Shown in pieces: positions 1 to 6,651 of a stretch of 18,600 nucleotides of DNA (positions are counted from its first letter, which is position 1; each line of letters opens with the position of its first letter). A program made the translations under genes and the position numbers. This stretch comes from Mageeibacillus sp. UBA5734 (GTDB lineage Bacteria > Bacillota > Clostridia > Saccharofermentanales > UBA5734): positions 1-18,600 of the forward strand of contig DIGA01000008.1 of the NCBI GenBank assembly GCA_002419365.1, read 5' to 3'. A model generated the notes under the pieces. The model was not told where the DNA came from. It saw nothing but the letters and a program-made list of their open reading frames with translations, and did no database searches.

Positions 1-466
1 GGTCGGCAACTGCGGTTGTTGCGCTACGGGCGCGATCTGCCAGGATCGCCCAGCGTGTCATCGCTGCCGGGAAGGACAGCATCAGGATGACTCGGGCAGC
101 CAGGGCCGGGTTCATGAAATTCTGGCCGATGCCACCGAAAAATTGCTTGACGATGATGATGGCGATAAATGAGCCAACAACAGGGATCCAGAGCGGAATT
201 GTCGGTGGCAGGTTCATGGCCAGCAGCAGGCCGGTGACCAAGGCGCTCATGTCACCGATCGAGTTGTAGCGCTTCATGAGGCGGCGGCTGAGGTATTCAA
301 AAAGGACAGCCGTGCCGGTTGTCAGGGCCGTGACCAGGAGGACACGCCAGCCGAAGATCCAGGTGGATGCCAGGATGGCTGGGATCAGGGCGATGACGAC
401 ATCGAGCATCAGGCGCTGGGTGGTGGCTGAATCACGGATATGAGGGGATGATGATACTTGCAGCAT
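1..466 (-). CDS. rnfD: RnfD, Rnf complex membrane subunit (partial)
   Basis: This is the N-terminal 155 codons of RnfD; the gene continues beyond the left edge. RnfD is an integral membrane subunit of the Rnf complex, which couples ferredoxin oxidation and NAD+ reduction to Na+ or H+ export. The translation starts MLQVSSSPHIRDSATTQRLM and then shows hydrophobic segments at about residues 22-42, 44-58, 75-90 and 95-110. The conserved stretch around GGIGQNFMNPALAARV is at about residues 115-130. The flavin-carrying threonine motif expected later in RnfD is not reached. The ATG overlaps the rnfC stop by one base (TAATG), so the two are translationally coupled. rnfC followed directly by rnfD is the usual order of the rnfCDGEAB operon; the remaining subunits should lie to the left of the window. 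Confidence 0.93.
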   Translation of the reverse strand, partial: MLQVSSSPHIRDSATTQRLMLDVVIALIPAILASTWIFGWRVLLVTALTTGTAVLFEYLSRRLMKRYNSIGDMSALVTGLLLAMNLPPTIPLWIPVVGSFIAIIIVKQFFGGIGQNFMNPALAARVILMLSFPAAMTRWAILADRARSATTAVAD

Positions 467-1815
467 TACTTGGTACCCTCCTTTGCCTGAGCCTGGGCCT
501 GGCGAACATAGCCTTTGCCGGCGCGGATGCTTTGCACGAGGTAGCGTTTCGCCGGGCAAACGTAGGTGCAGCAGCCGCATTCAATGCAGTCCAGGACGTG
601 GTAGTCTTCCAGCTGCTCGACATCTTTGTTGCGGGCTCCGACATCGAGCATGGTGGGCATCAGGTGCATCGGACAAGCTTCGACACAACGGCCACAGCGG
701 ATGCACTGGGTTTCCTGCGGAATCTCGGCTTCTTTTTTATCAAAGACGAGGATGGCGTTGTTGTGCTTGATGATGGACGCTTCAGGGCGGTCCAGCGCCA
801 CACCCATCATCGAACCACCCATGATGATTTTTCCAGCCTCGGCGGCATTGCCACCGGCATGGGAAATGACGTCCGGGATCATGGCCCCGATCGGAACATT
901 GACATTGCAGGGCATCTTCAGGCCACTGCCATCCAGGGTCAGACGTTTTCTGACCAGCGGCATGCCCGTTTTCAAATATTTGGCGATGAAACGCACGGTG
1001 CTGACATTGAGCACAACAGCCCCGACATCAATTGGCAATTTCCCTGACGGGACTTCCCGGCCGGTCAGGCTGTAGATCAGCATTTTTTCAGCGCCCTGCG
1101 GATACATGGTCTTTAACAGATGTACCGAAATGTCCGGTTTAAGGTTTTGCTTGAGTTCGAGCTTGGTCAACTCATTCTTGAGTACCTCGGCTGCGAGCGG
1201 CTTGTTATCCTCTACTCCGATCAGTGCCTTCGGTATGTCAAGGTACTGCATGACCAGCATGATGCCTTCGATGATTTCGTCCGGGTGCTCAGCACACTGG
1301 CGGAAGTCAGCCGTGATGTAAGGCTCGCATTCAGCAGCATTGATCACGAGAAATTCCGCTGTCTTGCCTTCCGGAACCTTGAGTTTCATGTGCGTCGGGA
1401 ATCCAGCGCCACCCAGGCCGACCAGACCGGAATCGCGCAGGGCCTTGAGGAAGCTCTCTGTGTCTGTGACTACCGGCGGGACAACCGATTCGTCGCGGGT
1501 GTACTGTCCATCGGATTCGATCAGGACAACCTCGACGGATCGACCGGCACTGGACACTTCTTTGCGAATGGCTGTGACCTTGCCGGAGACACTGGAATGG
1601 ATCGGCACAGCCATCGGACCGGATGCTTCGCCGATCAACTGACCGACCTTGACCTGGTCACCGACCTTGACGATCGGTGTGCACGGCGGCCCGATGTGCA
1701 TGCTCATGGGGATGTGGATTTCCTTGAAGTCGTCCAGACGGACCGTCGGGTAAAAATGTGTGTTCTTGTTACCCTTCGGATGAACGCCCCCGGAAAAATG
1801 ACCGAACCTTAGCAC
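466..1815 (-). CDS. rnfC: RnfC, Rnf complex iron-sulfur/NADH-binding subunit
   Basis: RnfC is the peripheral subunit of the Rnf ferredoxin:NAD+ oxidoreductase, carrying two 4Fe-4S clusters and binding NAD(H) and FMN. The 449-residue protein is full length for the family. It opens with FSGGVHPKGNKN, typical of RnfC, then a lipoyl/barrel-like part (about residues 40-85) and the Gly-rich loop GLVGLGGAGFPTHMKL near residues 132-147. Two CxxCxxCxxxCP motifs follow: CIRCGRCVEACP (Cys 371, 374, 377, 381) and CIECGCCTYVCP (Cys 410, 413, 416, 420). The start is GTG, chosen because AGGAGGT lies 7-8 bases upstream and the product then begins MLRFGHFSGG. It lacks the long Ala/Lys-rich C-terminal extension seen in proteobacterial RnfC. 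It heads the operon, with rnfD overlapping by one base. Confidence 0.96.
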   Translation of the reverse strand: MLRFGHFSGGVHPKGNKNTHFYPTVRLDDFKEIHIPMSMHIGPPCTPIVKVGDQVKVGQLIGEASGPMAVPIHSSVSGKVTAIRKEVSSAGRSVEVVLIESDGQYTRDESVVPPVVTDTESFLKALRDSGLVGLGGAGFPTHMKLKVPEGKTAEFLVINAAECEPYITADFRQCAEHPDEIIEGIMLVMQYLDIPKALIGVEDNKPLAAEVLKNELTKLELKQNLKPDISVHLLKTMYPQGAEKMLIYSLTGREVPSGKLPIDVGAVVLNVSTVRFIAKYLKTGMPLVRKRLTLDGSGLKMPCNVNVPIGAMIPDVISHAGGNAAEAGKIIMGGSMMGVALDRPEASIIKHNNAILVFDKKEAEIPQETQCIRCGRCVEACPMHLMPTMLDVGARNKDVEQLEDYHVLDCIECGCCTYVCPAKRYLVQSIRAGKGYVRQAQAQAKEGTK

Positions 1816-1895
1816 GGTAGCTACCTCCTGTGGTGGTTCAAAAAATAGGAACAGCGACTGAAGTCACAAAATAGTGGCATCAAAGGCCAAAAATC

Positions 1896-1924
1896 ACTAT
1901 AGCACAGATCCAGGGACAAGTTGA
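1896..1924 (-). promoter_or_regulatory. Candidate promoter of the rnf operon
   Basis: On the minus strand an extended -10, TGC-TATAGT, occupies 1904-1896. Seventeen bases upstream is a poor -35, TCAACT (1924-1919). The strong extended -10 with a weak -35 would suit an activator-assisted promoter. It predicts a leader of about 75 nt before the rnfC GTG. Position and motif are seen; function is inferred. Confidence 0.5.
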
Positions 1925-2010
1925 GTGGCATTTTGCGAAATGTATAGAAAATCTTGCTCAAAACCACAAAAAAGCGCAAAATGCCCAAGTTTTCTCACGA
2001 AAAATGGCTA

Positions 2011-2061
2011 CAACATGAAATGTTGCAGGATTTGAAAAATAGTCCTGCAATGTGAATATTG
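2011..2061. repeat. Cluster of three interleaved inverted repeats upstream of rnfC
   Basis: In this A/T-rich stretch CAACAT-GAA-ATGTTG (2011-2025) is a perfect inverted repeat. TTGCAGGA (2023-2030) and TCCTGCAA (2043-2050) form a second perfect inverted repeat with a 12-base loop. CAATGTGAATATTG (2048-2061) is a looser palindrome resembling the first. No T-run follows on either strand, so it does not look like a terminator. It lies between the end of the flavoprotein gene and the rnf promoter, about 130 bases upstream of the predicted rnf start, and could be a regulator-binding region. The regulator is unknown. Confidence 0.45.
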
Positions 2062-2200
2062 TCGAAAACGTTTGCGAAAAGTTGCGCTGGGGCGAGCTAC
2101 CCCAATCATGCCAGTTCAGGGACCACAGGCTGCATTTGCATCTTTCAAGGCCGGCAGGCAGCCTGCACGCAATGACTGCCCTCGACTTGGGGAGCATAGC

Positions 2201-2246
2201 AAAAGACCGCCTCGCCAGCAGACTGACATCTGCTTTTGAGACGGCC
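2201..2246 (-). terminator. Probable intrinsic terminator after the flavoprotein gene
   Basis: On the minus strand GGCCGTCTC pairs with GAGGCGGTC (nine pairs, two of them G-U). Inside this, AGCAGA pairs with TCTGCT around a six-base loop, with a small internal loop (AAA/GGC) between the helices. TTTT follows directly (2204-2201). It lies about 40 bases past the stop at 2287. The helix is long but interrupted and the U-tract is short. Confidence 0.6.
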
Positions 2247-2286
2247 CCTTGGGCAATCGAGTATTAGATCATGAAATTGACCGAAA

Positions 2287-3189
2287 TCAGTGCCAAAGCA
2301 CTTTGATTTCCTTATCGCCACTGAGTTTGCGGACATAATTGGCTGCTGCCATACCAGCTCTGGCACCATCGCCAACGGCGACAGCGATTTGAAGCAAGCC
2401 TCCAGTACAGTCTCCCGCTGCAAAGACACCGGGCAAATTGGTCTCCTGGTCGCGGTTGTTGACGGTAATGACTTTGCCATCGTTGGCCAATCCCAGTTTC
2501 TGGGCCAGGTCGAGGGCCGAAGCAGTGCCTTCTGCGACGAATACGCCGTCAACTTCAAGCACCGAGCCGTCCGCCATTTCGATCTGGCGGACTTTGATCT
2601 CATCACCAGTCACTTTGGCAATTTTACGCAGATCGATTGTGAAGGCTTCATCTGAAAATATGGCTTCGTAGGGCCGGTCATTGGTCAGCAAGGTGATGTG
2701 GCTGGCAAAGGGCTTGAGCTCCCGGGCTTCCTTGAAGGCATAATCGCCATTGCCGATGACGGCGACTTTTTTCCCCCGATAGAAAAACCCGTCGCAGGTG
2801 GCGCAATAGCTGACCCCGCGACCTTCGAACTCGGAAAGTCCGGGTACGGTGGCTTTTTTCCTGGGCATGCCCGTGGCGATGACCAGGGATTTGGCTTCCA
2901 GTTCCTGGGTCGTGGTATGGACGCCATAATTTTCCATGAACAGAAGTCCGGTCACTTCCTCGGTCAGGATCTCAACCCCGAGTCGCCGTGCCTGGGCTTC
3001 GCTGTCTGACATCAGTTTGGCTGCGTGGATGGGTTCCGGAAAGCCAAGATAATTTTCGATCAAATCAGCAGTGGCCAAGGCCCCGGTATCGCGGCCGATC
3101 ACGAGGACAGACAGCCCGGCGCGAATCGCATAAATGGCAGCAGACAGTCCGGCTGGTCCTTTGCCGACAACAATCAGATCATACAACAT
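2287..3189 (-). CDS. Thioredoxin-reductase-like FAD oxidoreductase
   Basis: This is a class II pyridine-nucleotide-disulfide oxidoreductase fold of 300 residues, close to the usual thioredoxin reductase length. Visible features are the N-terminal FAD loop GKGPAGLSAAIYA (9-21), the ATGMPR segment (105-110), the redox pair CATC (Cys 129 and 132), and the C-terminal FAD motif GVFAAGDCTGG. The second Rossmann loop reads GNGDYA (146-151) where canonical enzymes have GGGDSA. The following strand, ITLLTNDRPYEAI, lacks the HRR...R residues that bind the 2'-phosphate of NADPH. The enzyme may therefore use another donor, for example reduced ferredoxin as in clostridial ferredoxin-dependent flavin thioredoxin reductases; that is inference. 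No thioredoxin gene adjoins it. The ATG is preceded by GGAGG at 3200-3196, which directly follows the U-tract of a terminator-like hairpin. Confidence 0.85.
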   Translation of the reverse strand: MLYDLIVVGKGPAGLSAAIYAIRAGLSVLVIGRDTGALATADLIENYLGFPEPIHAAKLMSDSEAQARRLGVEILTEEVTGLLFMENYGVHTTTQELEAKSLVIATGMPRKKATVPGLSEFEGRGVSYCATCDGFFYRGKKVAVIGNGDYAFKEARELKPFASHITLLTNDRPYEAIFSDEAFTIDLRKIAKVTGDEIKVRQIEMADGSVLEVDGVFVAEGTASALDLAQKLGLANDGKVITVNNRDQETNLPGVFAAGDCTGGLLQIAVAVGDGARAGMAAANYVRKLSGDKEIKVLWH

Positions 3190-3200
3190 AGGTAACCTCC

Positions 3201-3243
3201 AAAAAAACAGACGACCCGGCTTCTAGACCAACCGGGTCGTCTG
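3201..3243 (-). terminator. Terminator-like hairpin abutting a Shine-Dalgarno (possible attenuator)
   Basis: On the minus strand CAGACGACCCGG (3243-3232) and CCGGGTCGTCTG (3219-3208) form a perfect 12-bp stem with a 12-base loop. Seven T's (3207-3201) follow at once, a textbook intrinsic terminator. The next bases, GGAGG (3200-3196), are the ribosome binding site of the flavoprotein whose ATG is at 3189. It can end transcripts from hcp. Because no promoter fits between it and the downstream gene, it may also act as an attenuator for that gene. Confidence 0.85.
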
Positions 3244-3313
3244 CACGCTAATCAATTTGTGCCACACTCAATTCAAGCTTGTCAATCAGTCTTGTTACAG
3301 ACCGCACAAGGCG

Positions 3314-3346
3314 GGCCGGGCGGGAGGCTCCAATCTCCGCCCGGCC
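3314..3346. repeat. GC-rich hairpin just past hcp
   Basis: GGCCGGGCGG (3314-3323) and CCGCCCGGCC (3337-3346) are perfect 10-bp inverted arms around a 13-base loop, starting 15 bases beyond the hcp stop. No T-run follows on the minus strand, so it is more likely an mRNA 3'-end stabilising stem or pause hairpin than a terminator. The true terminator-like hairpin lies about 70 bases further on. Confidence 0.6.
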
Positions 3347-3361
3347 AATGGACAAAAAGGA

Positions 3362-4951
3362 TCAGGCGCCGAGGATTTGCTGCATGTCGTAGTCGACATT
3401 GGAGGTCGGACGGATGCCGAACTGGTCGACGAGGACATTGAGGACATTGGCAGAAACAAAGGCAGGCAGTGTCGGGCCGAGGTAGATGTTCTTGACACCG
3501 AGGGCCAGCAGGGTCAGCAGGACGCAGACAGCCTTCTGCTCGTACCAGGAGAGGACCAGGGTCAGCGGCAGGTCATTGACGCCACAGTTGAAAGCCTCAG
3601 CCAGGGCGACGGCGACACGGATCGCGGAATAGGAGTCGTTGCACTGGCCCATGTCCATGATGCGCGGGAACGGTCCGATGTGGCCGATATCCATGTCATT
3701 GAAGCGGAATTTGCCACAGGCCAGGGTCAGGACGATGGTGTCAGACGGGGTGGCTTTGACGAAATCGGTGTAGTAATTGCGGCCCGGCTTGGCACCGTCG
3801 CAGCCGCCAACGAGGAAGATGTGCTTGAGGGCACCGCTGTTGACAGCATCGATCACCTGGGTGGCAGCACCGAGGACGGTCGCGTGGCCGAATCCGGTCA
3901 GCAGCTTGGAGCCACCGTTGATGCCGGTCATGGTGACAGGCTCGGAGAAACCGCCGAGGGCGATTGCTTTATCGATGACCTGGGAGAAGTCTTTGTGGCC
4001 CTTCTCACCATCCGGGATATGGACCAGACCGGGATACTCGACGACAGCGGTGGTGAACACGCGATCGGCGTAGTCTTCTTTCGGGGGCATCAGGCAGTTG
4101 GTGGTAAAGAGGAAGGCAGCTGGGACGTTCTTGAATTCCTTCTGCTGGTTCTGCCAGGCGGTGCCGAAGTTGCCCTTGAGCTGGCTGTATTTCTTGAGTT
4201 CCGGATAGGCATGGGCTGGAAGCATTTCGCCGTGAGTGTAGATGTTGACGCCTTTGCCTTCGGTCTGCTCGAGCAGCATCTTGAGGTCGTGCAGGTCATG
4301 GCCGGAGACGACGATGAAGGGGCCCTTTTCGATGGTCATGGTGACTTCGGTCGGGACAGGGTTGCCATAGGCGCTGGTGTTGGCATCGTCGAGGACTTCC
4401 ATGCAGCGGTAGTTGTCCTTGCCGAACTTCATCAGGAGGTTGAGCCATTCTTCGACACTGTGATCGGTACCGACCGCAACCATGCCGTCAAACATGGCCT
4501 GGTTGACTTCGGCGTCCATTTTGTCGAGCATCAGGGCATGGTAGGCATAGGCAGCCATGCCGCGCAGACCCAGAAGCAGCAGGGAACGCAGGGAAACGAC
4601 ATCCGGATCACCGGTGAAGAGCTGGTCGCCCTGGGAAATGACGCTGTGAACAACGACCTTGTTGGCAGCACGCTTGGCAGCGGCAGCAGCTTCAACTTTG
4701 GCTACGAGCTTGTTGAGCGAGACATCATCGAAGCTGACATTGGTGATGGTGGTAAACAGGCCTTCCATCATCAGCTGGGCGTCAGCAGCGGTGATTTCCT
4801 GCCCCTGGTTGGCGAGAGCGAAATTGATCAGGGCAAGCGTCAGGTCATCCTGAAGGTTGGATGTGTCGGCACTTTTGCCACAGGCACCGGCTACGGTGCA
4901 GCCTTTGCCACCGACGGTTTGTTCGCACTGGAAACAGAACATGTTGGACAT
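3362..4951 (-). CDS. hcp: Hybrid cluster protein (class I)
   Basis: Hcp (also called hydroxylamine reductase or prismane protein) is a cytoplasmic enzyme that reduces NO or hydroxylamine and mediates protein S-nitrosylation in some bacteria. The 529-residue product begins MSNMFCFQCEQTV. Its N-terminal cluster ligands are Cys 6, 9, 18 and 24 (C-x2-C-x8-C-x5-C), the spacing of class I enzymes from strict anaerobes rather than the E. coli-type class II. Hybrid-cluster ligand segments are all visible in order: GHDLHDL, TTNCLMPP, GGCDGAKPGRNYY, LACGKFRFN, GQCNDSYSA and the C-terminal LVLSWYEQKAV. No key residue appears missing. The ATG has GGAGG ten bases upstream. It follows the 4Fe-4S protein gene by 83 bases on the same strand and is probably cotranscribed with it from the region shared with the CRP/FNR regulator. 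Confidence 0.97.
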   Translation of the reverse strand: MSNMFCFQCEQTVGGKGCTVAGACGKSADTSNLQDDLTLALINFALANQGQEITAADAQLMMEGLFTTITNVSFDDVSLNKLVAKVEAAAAAKRAANKVVVHSVISQGDQLFTGDPDVVSLRSLLLLGLRGMAAYAYHALMLDKMDAEVNQAMFDGMVAVGTDHSVEEWLNLLMKFGKDNYRCMEVLDDANTSAYGNPVPTEVTMTIEKGPFIVVSGHDLHDLKMLLEQTEGKGVNIYTHGEMLPAHAYPELKKYSQLKGNFGTAWQNQQKEFKNVPAAFLFTTNCLMPPKEDYADRVFTTAVVEYPGLVHIPDGEKGHKDFSQVIDKAIALGGFSEPVTMTGINGGSKLLTGFGHATVLGAATQVIDAVNSGALKHIFLVGGCDGAKPGRNYYTDFVKATPSDTIVLTLACGKFRFNDMDIGHIGPFPRIMDMGQCNDSYSAIRVAVALAEAFNCGVNDLPLTLVLSWYEQKAVCVLLTLLALGVKNIYLGPTLPAFVSANVLNVLVDQFGIRPTSNVDYDMQQILGA

Positions 4952-5034
4952 AGGGGAATCCTCCGATATTTTTTATTGGCTTGGAGCCTTTGGATACTGG
5001 TTTAAGTGATGCAAAACTGGTTCTTGATCCTGGA

Positions 5035-5802
5035 TCAGTCTTCGAGGATGCGGCCATCGGTCGTGATGGTCACGACCTGCCAGGGGATCATCTTGCCGCT
5101 CTGCTGCAGGGCTTTCTTGGCGGCGAAGTCGAGACCGCCACAGCACGGAACTTCCATGCGGACGATGGTGACGCTGCGGATGTCATTCTGGCGGAAAATC
5201 TCCGTCAGTTTTTCGGTGTAATCCCCTGCGTCGAGCTTGGGACAGCCGATCATGGTGACTTTGCCCTTGATGAATTCCTCGTGGAAATTGGCCCGGGAGT
5301 AAGCGGCGCAATCGGCAGCGATCAGGAGCTTGGCGCCCTGGTAAAATGGAGCCTTGACCGGGAGCAGCTTGATCTGGACCGGCCATTGCTTGAGCTCGGA
5401 GTTGGCGGCATAAGGATCAACCGGAGCCTTGGTGGCCATAGGGGTTGGTGCAGCAGCAACCGGAGCTTCGGCACGGTCGAAGGTGCGCTGGGCATTGCCT
5501 GGGCAGCCGCGGAAGACCGGTTGGGCTGCAGCAGCGGTTTTTGCAGCTGCTTCGGCTTTCATCTCGAGATCGGCCGGGGAACCTGGGGCGGGCGCTGTGA
5601 ATTCGTCAGCTTCACGTTCCTCGATCGTGATGGCGTCGGTCGGGCAGGTCGGCAGGCAAGCACCCAGTCCGTCACAGTACGACTCCTTGATCAGGCGGGC
5701 TTTGCCATTGATCAGGGCCAGGGCGCCCTCGTGACAACCGATGATGCAATTGCCGCAGCCATTGCACTTTTCTTCATCGATCACAATAATGTTACGCTTC
5801 AT
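5035..5802 (-). CDS. 4Fe-4S protein upstream of hcp (FrdX-like candidate)
   Basis: This 255-residue iron-sulfur protein has an N-terminal 2[4Fe-4S]-ferredoxin domain. The first motif is CNGCGNCIIGCHEG (Cys 13, 16, 19, 23). The second is CDGLGACLPTCP (Cys 43, 49, 53), with Leu 46 where the second cysteine is expected, so one cluster may be 3Fe-4S or absent. An Ala/Pro-rich linker (about 70-135) leads to a C-terminal domain of roughly 115 residues with Cys 100, 165 and 187 and a Cys-Cys pair (220-221, PCCGGL). That domain may hold a further cofactor. Clostridial hcp genes are often accompanied by such ferredoxin-like proteins (named FrdX), which makes an electron-donor or partner role for Hcp likely but unproven. 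The ATG at 5802 was chosen for its AAAGGA site. The frame stays open far upstream, across the regulator on the other strand, but that extension is noncoding. Confidence 0.85.
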   Translation of the reverse strand: MKRNIIVIDEEKCNGCGNCIIGCHEGALALINGKARLIKESYCDGLGACLPTCPTDAITIEEREADEFTAPAPGSPADLEMKAEAAAKTAAAAQPVFRGCPGNAQRTFDRAEAPVAAAPTPMATKAPVDPYAANSELKQWPVQIKLLPVKAPFYQGAKLLIAADCAAYSRANFHEEFIKGKVTMIGCPKLDAGDYTEKLTEIFRQNDIRSVTIVRMEVPCCGGLDFAAKKALQQSGKMIPWQVVTITTDGRILED

Positions 5803-5860
5803 GAGAAGATCCTTTCGTGTCGCCGGCCTGGTTTGGAGCCGCCGGTGCAGTGGGTTCAAC

Positions 5861-5888
5861 TTGTTTTCTGGCGTCAGTGTACTATAAT
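5861..5888 (+). promoter_or_regulatory. Promoter for the CRP/FNR regulator gene
   Basis: TTGTTT (5861-5866), a 16-base spacer and a perfect TATAAT (5883-5888) lie 47 bases upstream of the ATG at 5935. The -10 overlaps a -10-like TATAGT on the other strand, so the divergent promoters share DNA. An inverted repeat at 5903-5918 falls just downstream of the predicted start, a position suited to autorepression. Confidence 0.65.
5876..5886 (-). promoter_or_regulatory. Candidate -10 for the 4Fe-4S/hcp operon
   Basis: On the minus strand TATAGT (5886-5881) runs into TACACT (5881-5876). Neither has a recognisable -35 at 16-18 bases, which suggests dependence on an activator. If TACACT is used, transcription would begin near 5869. 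The inverted repeat at 5903-5918 would then be centred at about -41.5, the classical class II CRP/FNR activator position; with TATAGT it would be nearer -36. Motifs are seen; use is inferred. Confidence 0.4.
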
Positions 5889-5902
5889 GAACACAGGCAC
5901 GC

Positions 5903-5918
5903 TGTAGCCATAGCAACA
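5903..5918. promoter_or_regulatory. CRP/FNR-type operator candidate
   Basis: TGTAGC-CATA-GCAACA is a 16-bp inverted repeat with five of six arm positions matching. It has the TGT-N10-ACA outline and spacing typical of CRP/FNR-family dimers. It lies between the divergent regulator and 4Fe-4S/hcp genes. The binding protein is inferred to be the adjacent regulator. Confidence 0.45.
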
Positions 5919-5934
5919 AAGAAGAAGGTGGAAC

Positions 5935-6624
5935 ATGATCGAGAAATGGTTGCCCATATTGACCCGCTGCGGGATTTTCGAAGGGCTCCAGGCGTCGGAC
6001 ATTCTCGACATGATGCCCTGCTTCCAGCCCGCCATCAAAACGTACGCCAAGGATGACATCCTTTGCCGGATCGGTGATCCCCAGGACACCTTCGGGGTCG
6101 TCCTTGAGGGTGAAATCATCGTCCAGAAAGAAGACTACGCTGGCAATCGCCTGATCATGGGCACATTCGGCCCTGCAGAACTGTTTGGTGAAGTGGCCGC
6201 TTTTGCCCGGATCGGCACCTGGCCGAACATGGTCGTCGCCAACAGCCGCTGCCAGATCCTGTTCCTGCCCATCGGTAAATTCACCAAGCCCTGCTGCAAG
6301 ATCTGCAATGCCCACCAGCTCCTGATCGAAAACATGCTGCGCATTGTCTCCCGCAAGGCCTTGATCATGAACAACCGGATCTCTTACCTCAAGGTCAAGA
6401 GCATGCGCGAGAAACTGGCCGCTTTCCTCTACGAACAGCACCAGATGACCGGCAACCGGACCTTCATGATCCCGATGAACCGTGAGCAGCTGGCAGATTA
6501 CCTCAATGTGTCCCGTCCCTCCATGTCCCGTGAACTCGGCCGGATTCGTGACGAAGGCGTGATCGATTTCTATCGCTCGTCGTTCACGATCAAGGATATC
6601 GAAGCCCTGCGCCGCATGCACTGA
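5935..6624 (+). CDS. hcpR: CRP/FNR-family regulator, probable HcpR
   Basis: This 229-residue transcription factor has an N-terminal cyclic-nucleotide-binding-like beta barrel (about 15-115: GIFEGL, GEIIVQKED, GPAELFGEVAAF), a dimerisation helix, and a C-terminal winged helix. The recognition region is MNREQLADYLNVSRPSMSRELGRIRDEGVI (181-210), and SRPSMSREL is diagnostic of the CRP/FNR helix-turn-helix. It carries a PCCKICNAH motif (Cys 120, 121, 124 and His 127), a conserved Cys/His site in many clostridial members that could bind a metal or cluster. FNR-type N-terminal cysteines are absent. HcpR regulators of this family control hcp and a neighbouring ferredoxin-like gene in Clostridia and Desulfovibrio, and the divergent position here fits that. 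The ATG follows AAGGTGG. The HcpR identity rests on context; CRP/FNR membership is firm. Confidence 0.8.
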   Translation: MIEKWLPILTRCGIFEGLQASDILDMMPCFQPAIKTYAKDDILCRIGDPQDTFGVVLEGEIIVQKEDYAGNRLIMGTFGPAELFGEVAAFARIGTWPNMVVANSRCQILFLPIGKFTKPCCKICNAHQLLIENMLRIVSRKALIMNNRISYLKVKSMREKLAAFLYEQHQMTGNRTFMIPMNREQLADYLNVSRPSMSRELGRIRDEGVIDFYRSSFTIKDIEALRRMH

Positions 6625-6651
6625 AGCGGCATTCATCCAAGGAGGCCTCCC

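Noticed and set aside
448..1812. Several plus-strand frames across rnfC
   Set aside because: They are complements of the rnfC coding sequence; rnfC has both ferredoxin motifs and family-wide similarity on the minus strand.
1816..2286. A riboswitch or small gene in the 471-base gap before rnfC
   Set aside because: No known aptamer core was recognised. The open frames there (for example 1958-2197 on minus) have no ribosome binding site or protein-like composition. Only the promoter, the inverted repeats and the terminator are supported.
3257..5005. A 582-codon open frame on the plus strand
   Set aside because: It lies antisense to hcp, has no ribosome binding site or recognisable domain, and is rich in D/E/G/V as expected from the complement of a GC-rich gene.
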